Assembly: GCA_023442945.1 (NCBI GenBank)
Contig: JAEZWW010000048.1
Coordinates: forward strand, 1-64,000
DNA from: Pseudomonadota bacterium
Lineage (GTDB): Bacteria > Pseudomonadota > Gammaproteobacteria > Burkholderiales > Burkholderiaceae_C
Direction: 5' to 3'
Length of the DNA stretch: 64,000 bases
How positions within the stretch are numbered: the first letter of the stretch is position 1; the number at the start of each line of letters is the position of its first letter. Below the pieces are notes generated by a model that saw only the letters and a program-made list of their open reading frames with translations, was not told the origin of the DNA and searched no databases. Of this stretch, positions 33,136 to 42,490 are shown piece after piece. A program made the position numbers and the translations under genes.

Positions 33136-34554
33136 TTAGCGCGGATTATGCTCAGTTTTTTGTAGCAAATCAACGATTTTTGCCGGGACGGCACCGATAG
33201 AGCCCGCTCCCATGCACAACACCACATCGCCCGCGAGGGCGCGCTCCGCCAATACCTGTGGCATGTCTGCCACGTCGTCGACAAAAACCGGCTCCACCTT
33301 GCCCGCCACACGCAGCGCGCGGGCCAGCGAACGGCCATCGGCGGCCACGATCGGCTCCTCGCCGGCCGCGTAGACCTCGGCCAGCACAAGCTGGTCGGCG
33401 CTGCCCAGCACCTTGACGAAATCCTCGAAGCAATCGCGCGTTCGGGTGTAGCGGTGCGGCTGGAATGCCAACACCAGACGCCGGCCGGCAAACGCGCCGC
33501 GCGCCGCCGCCAGGGTGGCCGCCATCTCAACCGGATGGTGGCCGTAGTCGTCGATCAGAGTGAAGGTGCCACCATCGCGCGTAGGCAATTCGCCGTAGCG
33601 CTGGAAGCGCCGGCCAACACCCTTGAATTCGGCCAGCGCTTTCTGCACGGCCGCATCGGGAATGTTCAGCTCCACGGCCACGGCGATCGCCGACAGGGCA
33701 TTGAGCACGTTGTGTTCGCCGGCCAGATTCAGCACCACCGGCATGTCGGGCAGGTGCACCCCGTTGCGGCGCTGCACGGTGAAGTGCATCTGCCCGTGCT
33801 CGGCGCGCACGTCGATGGCGCGGACTTGCGCGCCTTCGCTGAACCCGTAGGTCGTCACCGGGCAGGCGACGTCGCTCAGGATCTCGCGCACCGCCGGGCT
33901 TTCGATGCACAGCACCGCCGTGCCGTAGAAAGGCATGCGGTGCAGGAAATCGACGAAGGCTTTCTTGAGCTTGCCGAAGTCGTGCCCGTAGGTCTCCATG
34001 TGGTCGGCGTCGATATTGGTCACCACCGCCATCACGGGCAGCAGGTTCAGGAAAGACGCGTCGGATTCGTCCGCCTCGACCACGATGTAGTCGCCAGAAC
34101 CGAGCCGGGCATTGGCGCCCGCGCTGTTCAAACGCCCGCCGATCACGAAGGTCGGATCCAGCTCCGCCTCGGCCAGCACACTGGCCACCAGGCTGGTGGT
34201 GGTGGTCTTGCCGTGCGTGCCGGCGATGGCGATGCCCTGCTTCAGGCGCATCAGCTCGGCCAGCATCATGGCCCGCGGCACCACCGGAATGCGCTTGTCG
34301 CGCGCGACGATCACCTCGGGGTTGTCGGGCGTCACGGCGGTGGACGTGACCACGGCGTCCGCGCCTTCCATGTTGGCCGCAGCGTGCCCGATGTGGGTGC
34401 GGATACCCAGGTCCTGAAGGCGGCGCAGCGTGGCGCTGTCGGACAGGTCCGAACCGGAGATCGTGTAGCCCAGGTTGTGCAGCACCTCGGCGATGCCGCT
34501 CATGCCCGAGCCGCCGATGCCGACGAAGTGGATGTGCTGGATGGCGTGTTTCAT
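33136..34554 (-). CDS. murC: UDP-N-acetylmuramate--L-alanine ligase
   Basis: MurC adds L-Ala to UDP-MurNAc. The ATG at 34554 overlaps the murG stop (ATGA) and gives 472 residues. It has the N-terminal FVGIGGSGMSGIAEVLH, the ATP loop GTHGKTTTTSLVASVL, the central EADESDASFLNLLP, and DDYGHHPVEMAATLAAAR. The C-terminal end (VDLLQKTEHNPR) resembles the LLQKTE end pieces seen in murG. Confidence 0.97.
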   Translation of the reverse strand: MKHAIQHIHFVGIGGSGMSGIAEVLHNLGYTISGSDLSDSATLRRLQDLGIRTHIGHAAANMEGADAVVTSTAVTPDNPEVIVARDKRIPVVPRAMMLAELMRLKQGIAIAGTHGKTTTTSLVASVLAEAELDPTFVIGGRLNSAGANARLGSGDYIVVEADESDASFLNLLPVMAVVTNIDADHMETYGHDFGKLKKAFVDFLHRMPFYGTAVLCIESPAVREILSDVACPVTTYGFSEGAQVRAIDVRAEHGQMHFTVQRRNGVHLPDMPVVLNLAGEHNVLNALSAIAVAVELNIPDAAVQKALAEFKGVGRRFQRYGELPTRDGGTFTLIDDYGHHPVEMAATLAAARGAFAGRRLVLAFQPHRYTRTRDCFEDFVKVLGSADQLVLAEVYAAGEEPIVAADGRSLARALRVAGKVEPVFVDDVADMPQVLAERALAGDVVLCMGAGSIGAVPAKIVDLLQKTEHNPR

Positions 34555-35624
34555 GCGGCCAGCTCCTCGCACGCCGCCACGATGGCCTGTGTGGCTTCTG
34601 TTTTTTGCAATGTTTTGGCCTTCAGCCCTACTTGGATCAGCGCGGAGCGCTCTGTTTTTTGCAGCAATTCTGCCAATCCCTCGGCGGTCAGATCGCGTTG
34701 CTGGATCAGCCAGCCAGCGCCCTCGTCGACCAGGAAGCGCGCGTTCGTCGTCTGGTGGTCGTCCACCGCGTGCGGGAAAGGTACAAACAGCGCTGCGGCG
34801 CCGATGGCGGCGATCTCGGTCACGGTGGTGGCGCCTGAGCGGCAGATGACGAGATCCGCCTCCGCATAGGCACGGGCCATGTCATCGATGAAGGGCACCA
34901 GCTCCGCTTCAACACCGGCGGCGCTGTAGTTGGCGCGCAGTGCGTCGATCTGTTTGGCGCCGCTCTGGTGCACAACCTGCGGCCGGGTGTCAGACGGGAT
35001 CAGGGCCAGGGCGCGCGGCACGACGTCGTTCAGGGCTTGTGCGCCCAGACTGCCGCCCACCACCAGCACGCGCAGCGGGCCCGTGCGGCCGGCCAAGCGC
35101 TCCTGCGGCCCTGGGTACTGGGTGAACACCGCGCGCAGTGGGTTGCCCACCCACTGCACCTTGCGCGCTTTGGGCAAGACGCCTGGGAAAGCGGTGAACA
35201 CGCGGTCGGCCACCCCGGCCAACACCTTGTTGGCCATGCCCGCGATGGAGTTCTGCTCGTGCAGCACCAGGGGCTTGCCGGCGGCCACGCCCATCATGCC
35301 GCCAGGAAAAGTGATGTAGCCGCCCAGCCCAACCAGCACATCGGGCTTGACGCGCCGCACCACCTGCAGCGCCTGACCAAAGGCCTTGAGCAGGCGCAGC
35401 GGCAGCAGGAACACGGTCTTAAGGCTCTTGCCGCGCACGCCACCGAACTCGACTGGCTCGAAGGCGAAACCGCGCGGCGGCACCAGTTGCTGCTCCATGC
35501 TGGCAGGCGCGCCGAGCCAGTGCACGCGCCAACCGCGCTCACGCAGGCTTTCGGCCACGGCCAAGCCCGGAAAGATGTGACCACCCGTTCCGCCGGCCAT
35601 GACCAAGGCGCACTTTTGCGTCAT
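34551..35624 (-). CDS. murG: UDP-GlcNAc--MurNAc-pentapeptide-undecaprenyl N-acetylglucosaminyltransferase
   Basis: MurG converts lipid I to lipid II at the inner face of the membrane. The ATG at 35624 overlaps the ftsW stop and gives 357 residues. Key motifs: MAGGTGGHIFPGLAVAESL at the N-terminus, GLGGYITFPGGMMGV, HEQNSIAGMANK, VVGGSLGAQALNDVVP, and ICRSGATTVTEIAAIGAA. The last ~35 residues contain two QKTE units and a stretch (ERSALIQVGLKAKTLQ) whose DNA resembles a degenerate dispersed repeat, see R10. Confidence 0.96.
   Translation of the reverse strand: MTQKCALVMAGGTGGHIFPGLAVAESLRERGWRVHWLGAPASMEQQLVPPRGFAFEPVEFGGVRGKSLKTVFLLPLRLLKAFGQALQVVRRVKPDVLVGLGGYITFPGGMMGVAAGKPLVLHEQNSIAGMANKVLAGVADRVFTAFPGVLPKARKVQWVGNPLRAVFTQYPGPQERLAGRTGPLRVLVVGGSLGAQALNDVVPRALALIPSDTRPQVVHQSGAKQIDALRANYSAAGVEAELVPFIDDMARAYAEADLVICRSGATTVTEIAAIGAAALFVPFPHAVDDHQTTNARFLVDEGAGWLIQQRDLTAEGLAELLQKTERSALIQVGLKAKTLQKTEATQAIVAACEELAA
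34605..34670 (-). repeat. Possible degenerate repeat copy R10, inside murG
   Basis: The sequence ggccttcagccctacttgga, then tcagcgcgg, a T6 run and gcagcaatt, follows the architecture of the family with many changes. It encodes the C-terminal part of MurG in frame. Confidence 0.4.
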
Positions 35625-36886
35625 GCGCGGCCCCCGCGCATCAGCTGGCGGTTTTCCACGTCGATGCGCAGCACGATGGCGATAGCGACCATGTTGGCCA
35701 TGATGGCCGAGCCGCCGTAGCTCATGAACGGCAATGTCAGGCCCTTGGTCGGCAGGGCGCCCAGGTTCACGCCGATGTTGATGAAGGCCTGAAAGCCCAG
35801 CCACAGGCCAATGCCCTGCGCCACCAGGCCGGAGAACACGCGGTCCAGCGCGATCGACTGGCGACCGATGTACATGATGCGGCGCGTGAGCCAGAGGAAC
35901 AGGAAGATCACGCACACCAAGCCAATCAAGCCGAATTCCTCACCGATCACGGCCAGCAGGAAGTCGGTGTGGGCCTCAGGTAGCCAATGCAGCTTCTCGA
36001 TGCTGCCGCCCAGGCCCACGCCGAACACTTCGCCGCGCCCGATGGCGATCAGCGCGTGCGACAACTGGTAGCCCTTGCCCAGGGCGTGCTCTTCGCTCCA
36101 CGGGTCCAGGTAGGCAAAGATCCGCTCACGCCGCCAGGGCGACGCCCAAATCATGGCGGCGAACGCCACCACCAGCACGGCGGCGATCAGGAAGAACATG
36201 CGGGCGTTGACGCCCCCCAGGAACAGGATGCCCATGGCAATCACGGCGATCACCATGAAGGCACCCATGTCCGGCTGCGCCAGCAGCAGCAAGCCGACCA
36301 CCGCAACCGCCACGCCCATCGGCAACACGGCGCGGAAGAAGCGCTCCTTCACGTCCATCTTGCGCACCATGTAGTCGGCCGCGTACATCAGCACCGCGAT
36401 CTTCGCGAGCTCTGACGGCTGGAAGTTCATGGGGCCCAGCGATACCCAGCGCCGCGCGCCGTTGACCACCGTGCCCACGTGCGGGATCAGCACCGCGATC
36501 AGCAGCGCCAAGGACACCACAAACAGCCAGGGAGCGGACTTTTCCCACCAGTCCATGCGGATCTGGAAGGCCACCAGCGCCGCGATGAAAGACAGGAAGA
36601 TCCACATCGCGTGCCGCAACGCAAAGTGGCCGGGCGCGTAGCGCGCGAAGCGCGGGTTGTCCGGCAGCGCGATGCTGGCCGAATACACCATGATCAAGCC
36701 CCAGGCCAGCAGCGCGACGCAGACCCAGATCAACGACTGGTCAAAGCCCAACACGCGCGACGGCGTGCTGGCGGTGCGCGCGTATTCCATGCCGCCGATG
36801 CGCACCGGCAGCTCGTCGGCGCGGGCGCGCTTCCGGTGCTTCTTGCCACGCGGCGCGTCGCCGATGGCTTCGCTTGCTGCGCTCAT
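35621..36886 (-). CDS. ftsW: Division-specific peptidoglycan polymerase FtsW
   Basis: A SEDS glycosyltransferase of 421 residues with about ten membrane helices that works with FtsI at the septum. Motifs: GARRWVSLGPMNFQPSELAK, QPDMGAFMV, GKGYQLSHALIAIGRG, LPEAHTDFLLAVIGEEFG, and LPTKGLTLPFMSYGGSA. The N-terminus has a basic cytoplasmic tail (RGKKHRKRARADEL). It overlaps both murD and murG by ATGA. Confidence 0.97.
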   Translation of the reverse strand: MSAASEAIGDAPRGKKHRKRARADELPVRIGGMEYARTASTPSRVLGFDQSLIWVCVALLAWGLIMVYSASIALPDNPRFARYAPGHFALRHAMWIFLSFIAALVAFQIRMDWWEKSAPWLFVVSLALLIAVLIPHVGTVVNGARRWVSLGPMNFQPSELAKIAVLMYAADYMVRKMDVKERFFRAVLPMGVAVAVVGLLLLAQPDMGAFMVIAVIAMGILFLGGVNARMFFLIAAVLVVAFAAMIWASPWRRERIFAYLDPWSEEHALGKGYQLSHALIAIGRGEVFGVGLGGSIEKLHWLPEAHTDFLLAVIGEEFGLIGLVCVIFLFLWLTRRIMYIGRQSIALDRVFSGLVAQGIGLWLGFQAFINIGVNLGALPTKGLTLPFMSYGGSAIMANMVAIAIVLRIDVENRQLMRGGRA

Positions 36887-38406
36887 GCCAGCACCTCCAA
36901 TTCAACCCCCTGGGCCAGCGCGAGATCCCGCACCGCCGCGACAAAGACTTCGGCGCGCTCCGCGTAGTTGCGGTACATGTCAAAGCTGGCACAAGCAGGC
37001 GACAACAGCACCGCGTCGCCCGGCTGGGCCTGTTCGCGCGCGGCTGTCACTGCGGCTGCCATGTCGGACGCGTCGAGCAGGGTCACCCCTGCGCCCTCCA
37101 GCGCGGCGCGCATCTGCGGCGCATCGCGCCCGATCAGCACGACGGCGCGCGCGTAGCGCGCCACCGGATCGGCCAAAGGAGAAAAATCCTGCCCCTTGCC
37201 ATCGCCACCCATGATCACGACCAGCTTGCGCTCGGCCCCCAGGCCTTGCAGCGCCGCCACCGTCGCGCCGACGTTCGTGCCCTTGCTGTCGTCGAAATAC
37301 TCGATCTCATCCAGCCGGCCGATCGATTCAACCCGGTGCGGCTCGCCCCGGTACTCGCGCAGGCCGTAGAGCATGGGCGCCAGGGGACAACCAGCACTGG
37401 TCGCCAGCGCCAACGCGGCCAAGGCGTTGACGGCGTTGTGGCGCCCGCGAATGCGCAGCGCGTCGGCTGGCATCAGGCGCTGCAGGTGCAGGTCTGGCTC
37501 GGCGTCCTTGCGGCGACGCTGGGTTTCGTCGGCCTCCAGGGCGCGGGTCAGCCAGGCCATGCCGGCCACCACTTCCAAGCCGAAATCACCCGGCGCGGCT
37601 GGCATGTCACCACCGAAGGTGATGACATTGCGCGGTGCCGGCTTGGGGCCCTTGGCCCCCTTGGGGGGCAGCCCGGGCCGCATCGCCATGACCAAGGGGT
37701 CGTCACGGTTGAGCACCATGACCGCCTGGTTACCGAAGATGCGCGCCTTGGCCGCCGCGTACGCCGCCATGTCACCGTGCCAGTCCAGGTGGTCCTGCGT
37801 CACATTGAGCACGGCCGCCGCCGTTGGCTCGAAGCCCTCCACCTCGTCGAGTTGGAAGCTGGACAACTCCAGCACCCAGACGTCCGGCAAATCGTCTGCG
37901 TCCAGCCGTGCCTGCAGGGTATCCAGCAGCGTCGGGCCAATATTGCCTGCCACCACCACCGACTTGCCCGAACGTTCAACCAGTTGGCCTGTCAAGGCGG
38001 TGACCGTGGTCTTGCCGTTCGTGCCGGTGACGGCAAGCACGGCCGGGGCATAACCGCGTTCTTCGCGCAGCGCCTGCAGGGCCTGCGCGAACAGACCCAG
38101 TTCGCCGTGCACGGGCAGTCCGCGCAAGCGCGCCTCGGTTGTCACGGCAGCGATGGCGGCGGGCGCCAAGCCGGGGCTGCGGTAGACGGCGCGCAGGCTT
38201 GCGTCATCGACCAGCTCCGCCGTGAGCGGTCCGGCGACAAAGCGCGCCGCCGGCACCGATTCACGCAGCGCCGCCAGCTGCGGCGGCGCTTCACGCGTGT
38301 CAGCCACCGTCACCGCCGCACCGTGGCGCGCGCACCAGCGCGCGATGGCCAAGCCCGACAGACCCAAGCCCAGCACCAACACGTGACGATCGTTCATGGT
38401 CTGCAC
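36883..38406 (-). CDS. murD: UDP-N-acetylmuramoylalanine--D-glutamate ligase
   Basis: MurD adds D-Glu to UDP-MurNAc-L-Ala. The start is GTG at 38406: gagg, overlapping the mraY stop codon, lies 6 bases before it, while the ATG at 38397 would have a 15-base spacing. The protein is 507 residues, longer than the E. coli enzyme (438), mainly through an insertion of about 50 residues around VITFGGDMPAAPGDFGLEV and the ALEADETQRRRKDAEPD segment. ATP loop VTGTNGKTTVTALTG; late motif LSPACASFDMYRNYAERAEV. Confidence 0.95.
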   Translation of the reverse strand: MQTMNDRHVLVLGLGLSGLAIARWCARHGAAVTVADTREAPPQLAALRESVPAARFVAGPLTAELVDDASLRAVYRSPGLAPAAIAAVTTEARLRGLPVHGELGLFAQALQALREERGYAPAVLAVTGTNGKTTVTALTGQLVERSGKSVVVAGNIGPTLLDTLQARLDADDLPDVWVLELSSFQLDEVEGFEPTAAAVLNVTQDHLDWHGDMAAYAAAKARIFGNQAVMVLNRDDPLVMAMRPGLPPKGAKGPKPAPRNVITFGGDMPAAPGDFGLEVVAGMAWLTRALEADETQRRRKDAEPDLHLQRLMPADALRIRGRHNAVNALAALALATSAGCPLAPMLYGLREYRGEPHRVESIGRLDEIEYFDDSKGTNVGATVAALQGLGAERKLVVIMGGDGKGQDFSPLADPVARYARAVVLIGRDAPQMRAALEGAGVTLLDASDMAAAVTAAREQAQPGDAVLLSPACASFDMYRNYAERAEVFVAAVRDLALAQGVELEVLA

Positions 38407-38409
38407 GGT

Positions 38410-39588
38410 CTACCTCAGCTTCAGGGAGGACAGGCCGATCAGGCACAGCAGCATGGTGATGATCCAGAAGCGGACCACGACCTGGGTCTCTGCCCAGCCG
38501 CTCTTTTCGAAGTGGTGGTGCAGCGGCGCCATCTTGAGCAAGCGGCGCCCTTCGCCGTAGCGGCGTTTGGTGTACTTGAACCAGGTGACCTGCAGCATCA
38601 CCGACAGCGCCTCGACCACGAAGATGCCGCCCATGATGGCCAGCACGATTTCTTGCCGCGCGATCACCGCAATGGTGCCCAGCGCCCCGCCCAGGGCCAG
38701 CGCGCCCACATCGCCCATGAAAACCTGCGCCGGGTGGGCGTTGAACCAGAGGAACGCCAAGCCCGCCCCCGCCATGGCCGCGCAGAAGATCAGCAACTCG
38801 GCGGTGCCGGGGATGTGCGGAAACAGCAGGTAGCGCGCGTAGGCCGAGCTGCCCGTCACGTAGGCGAACACGCCCAGGGCGGAGCCGACCATGATCACCG
38901 GCATGATGGCCAGGCCGTCCAGCCCATCGGTCAGGTTGACGGCGTTGCTGGCGCCGACGATCACAAGGTAGCTCAGGATCACGAAGCCAATCACGCCCAG
39001 CGGGTAGCTCACCTCCTTGAAGAAGGGCACCGTCAGGCCGGTGGCCGCAGGCAGGTCGATCGTGAAGCCGGACGACACCCAATTCACGAACAGCTCCCAC
39101 ACCTTGGCGTTGGAACCTTCGGAGATGCTGAACACCAGGTAGAACGCCGCGGCCAAACCGATCAGCGACTGCCAGAAGTACTTTTCGCGCGAGCGCATGC
39201 CTTCCGGGTCCTTGTTGACGACCTTGCGCCAATCGTCGACCCAGCCGATGGCGCCAAAGCCAAAGGTCACCACCAGCACGATCCACACGAAACGGTTGGA
39301 CCAGTCGAACCACAGCAGGGTGGAAATCGCGATCGACAACAGGATCAGCACGCCGCCCATCGTGGGGGTACCGCTCTTGGACAGGTGCGTTTCCATGGCG
39401 TAGCCGCGCACCGGCTGACCGATCTTCAACTCGGTCAGCTTGCGAATGACCCACGGGCCGGCCACGATGCCGATCACCAGCGCCGTCATCGCCGCCATCA
39501 CGGCCCGAAAGGTGATGTACTGGAAGACGCGAAAAAAGCCGAACTCCGGCGACAGCGTCTGCAACCATGCGGCAACACTAAGCAGCAT
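38410..39588 (-). CDS. mraY: Phospho-N-acetylmuramoyl-pentapeptide transferase
   Basis: MraY makes lipid I from UDP-MurNAc-pentapeptide and undecaprenyl phosphate. The ATG at 39588 overlaps the murF end by 11 bases and gives 392 residues with about ten membrane helices. Conserved cytoplasmic loops: GTPTMGGVLILL, GFGAIGWVDDWRKV (DDxxK-type aspartates), NLTDGLDGLAI, FMGDVGALALGG, and APLHHHFEKSGWAE. A longer in-frame start at 39612 is possible but unneeded. Confidence 0.97.
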   Translation of the reverse strand: MLLSVAAWLQTLSPEFGFFRVFQYITFRAVMAAMTALVIGIVAGPWVIRKLTELKIGQPVRGYAMETHLSKSGTPTMGGVLILLSIAISTLLWFDWSNRFVWIVLVVTFGFGAIGWVDDWRKVVNKDPEGMRSREKYFWQSLIGLAAAFYLVFSISEGSNAKVWELFVNWVSSGFTIDLPAATGLTVPFFKEVSYPLGVIGFVILSYLVIVGASNAVNLTDGLDGLAIMPVIMVGSALGVFAYVTGSSAYARYLLFPHIPGTAELLIFCAAMAGAGLAFLWFNAHPAQVFMGDVGALALGGALGTIAVIARQEIVLAIMGGIFVVEALSVMLQVTWFKYTKRRYGEGRRLLKMAPLHHHFEKSGWAETQVVVRFWIITMLLCLIGLSSLKLR

Positions 39589-40990
39589 GCGCGCCCTCCA
39601 AAGGAATGCCATCGACGGCGGTCAACGCCTCCACCACGCGCTCCATGCGCATGAAGCGCGAACCCTTCACGCCGATGCTGGCCGATTGCGCCATCAACGT
39701 GCGCACGGCGTCGTTCAGGGCCTCGATGCTCTCGAAATGGCGACCACCGCCAAACGCCATGGCCGCGTGGATCGCCATCGGCCCGTGCGCCAGCAGACGC
39801 TCGATGCCGCGCTCGCGTGCATAGGCGCCGACTTCCGCGTGGAATTCCGGACCTTGGTCGCCCACCTCGCCCATGTCCCCCAGCACCAACAGGCGCGGGC
39901 CCGGCAGTTCGGCCAGCACGTCGATGATCGCGCGCACCGAATCCGGGTTGGCGTTGTAGGTGTCGTCGATCAGGGTGATCTGGCGGCCGCGGTGGCGCAG
40001 CACGGCCGTCCGCGAACGGCCCTTCACCGGCTCGAACGCCGACAGGCCGCGCGCCATGGCCTCGGCGGGCACTTCGGCAGCAGCGCAGCAGGCCAACGCG
40101 GCCAGGGCATTGCGCAGGTTGTGGCGCCCGGCCACGTGCAGGTCGAACACGACCTGGCCCGCAGAGGTAATGGCCTGGGCCTGCCAATGGTCGCCCAACC
40201 AGTCGTTGGCGCCAAGGGTGACATCTCCCGATTGCTCTCCAAACAATAGCTGTCTGCGCCCTTCTGACATGGACTTCCAAAGCTTTTCGTACTCATCATC
40301 CGCAGGAAACACCGCCGTCCCCTGCGCGGTCAAGGTGTCGAAGACCGATCCGTTCTCGCGCGCCACCGCCTCGACGGTTGCCATGAACTCCTGGTGCTCG
40401 CGCTGCGCGTTGTTCACCAAAGCCACCGTGGGCTCGGCGATCGACGCCAGGTAGGCGATCTCTCCCGGGTGGTTCATGCCCAGCTCGACCACGGCCACCC
40501 GGTGGTGGTCGCGCAGGCGCAGCAGGGTCAGCGGCAAGCCGATATCGTTGTTGAAGTTGCCTTGCGTGGCCAGCGCGTCGTCACCGCGCCATGCCCGCAG
40601 GATCGACGCAATCATCTGCGTCACGGTGGTCTTGCCGTTGCTGCCGGTGACGGCGATCAACGGGCCCTGGAAGCGGCGGCGCCATTGGCGCGCCAGCTCA
40701 CCGAGGGCCAGCCGCGCGTCCGCCACCAGCACGCCCGGCAGGCCGCTGGCGGCCAGCTTGTCGGAAGCGTCGGCCGCGCACAGCACCGCGGTCGCGCCTT
40801 GCTGCGCAGCGCCAGCGATGAAGTCGGCCGCGTCAAAGCGTTCTCCCTTGATGGCGACGAACAGATCGCCCGCCTGCAAGCTACGCGAATCGGTGTGCAC
40901 GCGCTGCACCAATGTGGCGCTATCGCCTACCAGCTGGCTGCCCGGCAGCCATGCAGCGATCTGTGCGAGGGGCAGGTTCATGCCGCTCAT
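39578..40990 (-). CDS. murF: UDP-N-acetylmuramoyl-tripeptide--D-alanyl-D-alanine ligase
   Basis: MurF adds the D-Ala-D-Ala dipeptide made by DdlB. The ATG at 40990 overlaps the murE stop (ATGA) and gives 470 residues. Motifs: ATP loop AVTGSNGKTTVTQMIASIL, VVELGMNHPGEIAYLA, LIDDTYNANPDSVRAIID, and LVLGDMGEVGDQGPEFHAEV. Confidence 0.97.
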   Translation of the reverse strand: MSGMNLPLAQIAAWLPGSQLVGDSATLVQRVHTDSRSLQAGDLFVAIKGERFDAADFIAGAAQQGATAVLCAADASDKLAASGLPGVLVADARLALGELARQWRRRFQGPLIAVTGSNGKTTVTQMIASILRAWRGDDALATQGNFNNDIGLPLTLLRLRDHHRVAVVELGMNHPGEIAYLASIAEPTVALVNNAQREHQEFMATVEAVARENGSVFDTLTAQGTAVFPADDEYEKLWKSMSEGRRQLLFGEQSGDVTLGANDWLGDHWQAQAITSAGQVVFDLHVAGRHNLRNALAALACCAAAEVPAEAMARGLSAFEPVKGRSRTAVLRHRGRQITLIDDTYNANPDSVRAIIDVLAELPGPRLLVLGDMGEVGDQGPEFHAEVGAYARERGIERLLAHGPMAIHAAMAFGGGRHFESIEALNDAVRTLMAQSASIGVKGSRFMRMERVVEALTAVDGIPLEGAHAA

Positions 40991-42489
40991 GCGTGCGCAC
41001 CTTCCTTTGCCTGGCGCGCGGCCAGCGCGCGCTGCACCTGGTCGACATCGGAAAACGGCAACCGCTGGCCCCGCACTTCTTGATAAGTCTCGTGCCCCTT
41101 GCCCGCCACCAGGACGACATCGCGCGCGTCGGCGGCGCTGATACTCGCCTGGATGGCCAGGGCGCGGTCCGGCTCCACCAGGGTTGCCGCGCGCTGCAGG
41201 CCGGCCAGAACCTGGTCGATGATGGCCTGGGGCGCCTCACCCCGCGGGTTGTCGCTGGTCACGACGACCGCGTCCGCCGCCGCCTCGGCCGCCGCCGCCA
41301 TCAAAGGGCGCTTGCTGGCGTCGCGGTCACCACCGCAGCCAAACACGCACCACAGGCGACCGCCCCGCGCGTCGGCCAGCGGGCGCAGGGCCGACAGCGC
41401 CTTGGCCAATGCGTCTGGCGTGTGGGCGTAGTCGACCACCGCCAGCGGCGCGCCGGGCGCATCCAGGCGCTCCATCCGCCCCGGGACGGCGGGCAAGGCG
41501 TCGCACGCAGCAGCCGCATCGGCCAGCGGCACGCCCAGTGCGCGCAGCACGCCGAGCACACCCATCAGGTTGCTGGCGTTGTAATCGCCGACCAGGGGTG
41601 TCTTGATCGCCACCCGCTCCGCCGCCTCTTCCACCAGCCACTGCAGGCCGTTGGCGCCATAGCGCAGGTCGGAAGCCCGCAGGCGCGCGGGCTGCTGCAG
41701 GGACACCGTCCACACATCCAGACCCTGCTCGGTGGCCAACGCTGCGAGCTCGCGGCCGCGCGGATCGTCGATGTTGATCACGGCCGCGCGCAGCCCGGGC
41801 CAGCGGAAAAGCGCCGCCTTGGCGGCCCAGTAAGCCTCCATGCTGCCGTGGTAGTCCAGATGGTCCTGCGTGAAATTGGTGAACACCGCGACGCGAATCG
41901 CCATGCCGTCCAGGCGGTGCTCAGCAATACCGATCGAGGACGCTTCGATCGCGCAACTGCGCACGCCGGCATCCACGAAGCCGCGGAGGCGCCGCTGCAA
42001 AAGGACCGGATCGGGTGTGGTCATGCCCGTGCTTTCCACCGCAGGCGCCACGCCAACACCCAAAGTACCGACCAGCCCGCACGGAGACAGCGCAGGCAGC
42101 TGCAATTTTGAGAGCAAAATTGATACCCACCAGGCGGTCGACGTCTTGCCATTGGTGCCCGTGATGGCGACCATCTGCAGCGCGCGCGATGGGTGCTCGT
42201 AGTACGCGCCCGCGACCAGGCTCGTGCCCGCCTTGAGGTGCGGGTAGGCCGCAATGGCCGCATCCTTCAAATCGAATACGTCAGCACCCTCTTCCTCCAC
42301 CAGACAGGCTCGGGCGCCCTGTGCCAGCGCGGCACCGACAAAGCGACGGCCATCGGTGGCCGCGCCCGGCCAGGCGATGAAGCCATCGCCCGCCCGCACC
42401 TGGCGGCTGTCGGCCTGCAATTGGCCGGTCACGCGCGCGCGCAGCCAACGGGCGGCGTCCTGGGGCGTGTCGAGGACGGGCAAGGCCAT
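40987..42489 (-). CDS. murE: UDP-N-acetylmuramoyl-L-alanyl-D-glutamate--2,6-diaminopimelate ligase
   Basis: MurE adds meso-diaminopimelate; the DNPR motif (TSDNPRGEAPQAI) marks DAP rather than lysine use, as expected in a Gram-negative. The protein is 500 residues with the ATP loop AITGTNGKTSTAWWVSIL and the carbamylated-Lys region. Directly after the ATP loop, the residues LLSKLQLPALSP are encoded by a probable embedded repeat (R11). The ATG at 42489 lies two bases before the ftsI stop. Confidence 0.96.
   Translation of the reverse strand: MALPVLDTPQDAARWLRARVTGQLQADSRQVRAGDGFIAWPGAATDGRRFVGAALAQGARACLVEEEGADVFDLKDAAIAAYPHLKAGTSLVAGAYYEHPSRALQMVAITGTNGKTSTAWWVSILLSKLQLPALSPCGLVGTLGVGVAPAVESTGMTTPDPVLLQRRLRGFVDAGVRSCAIEASSIGIAEHRLDGMAIRVAVFTNFTQDHLDYHGSMEAYWAAKAALFRWPGLRAAVINIDDPRGRELAALATEQGLDVWTVSLQQPARLRASDLRYGANGLQWLVEEAAERVAIKTPLVGDYNASNLMGVLGVLRALGVPLADAAAACDALPAVPGRMERLDAPGAPLAVVDYAHTPDALAKALSALRPLADARGGRLWCVFGCGGDRDASKRPLMAAAAEAAADAVVVTSDNPRGEAPQAIIDQVLAGLQRAATLVEPDRALAIQASISAADARDVVLVAGKGHETYQEVRGQRLPFSDVDQVQRALAARQAKEGAHA
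42080..42126 (-). repeat. Probable repeat copy R11, inside murE
   Basis: The sequence gcgcaggcagctgcaatttt, then gagagcaaaattg, matches the right half of the family; it is in frame with murE. The left half is weaker than in other copies. Confidence 0.55.
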
Positions 42490-42490
42490 G

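Noticed and set aside
33136..33180. Repeat copy at the murC end / ddlB start
   Set aside because: A T6 run and tagcaa resemble the variable end of the family, but the core ctgcgc...cagcta is missing, so the match is too weak.
34595..34670. A6 tracts in the QKTE codons of murG as programmed frameshift sites
   Set aside because: The zero frame gives a normal full-length MurG ending in an ATGA overlap with murC, and no downstream alternative frame or stimulatory structure is evident.
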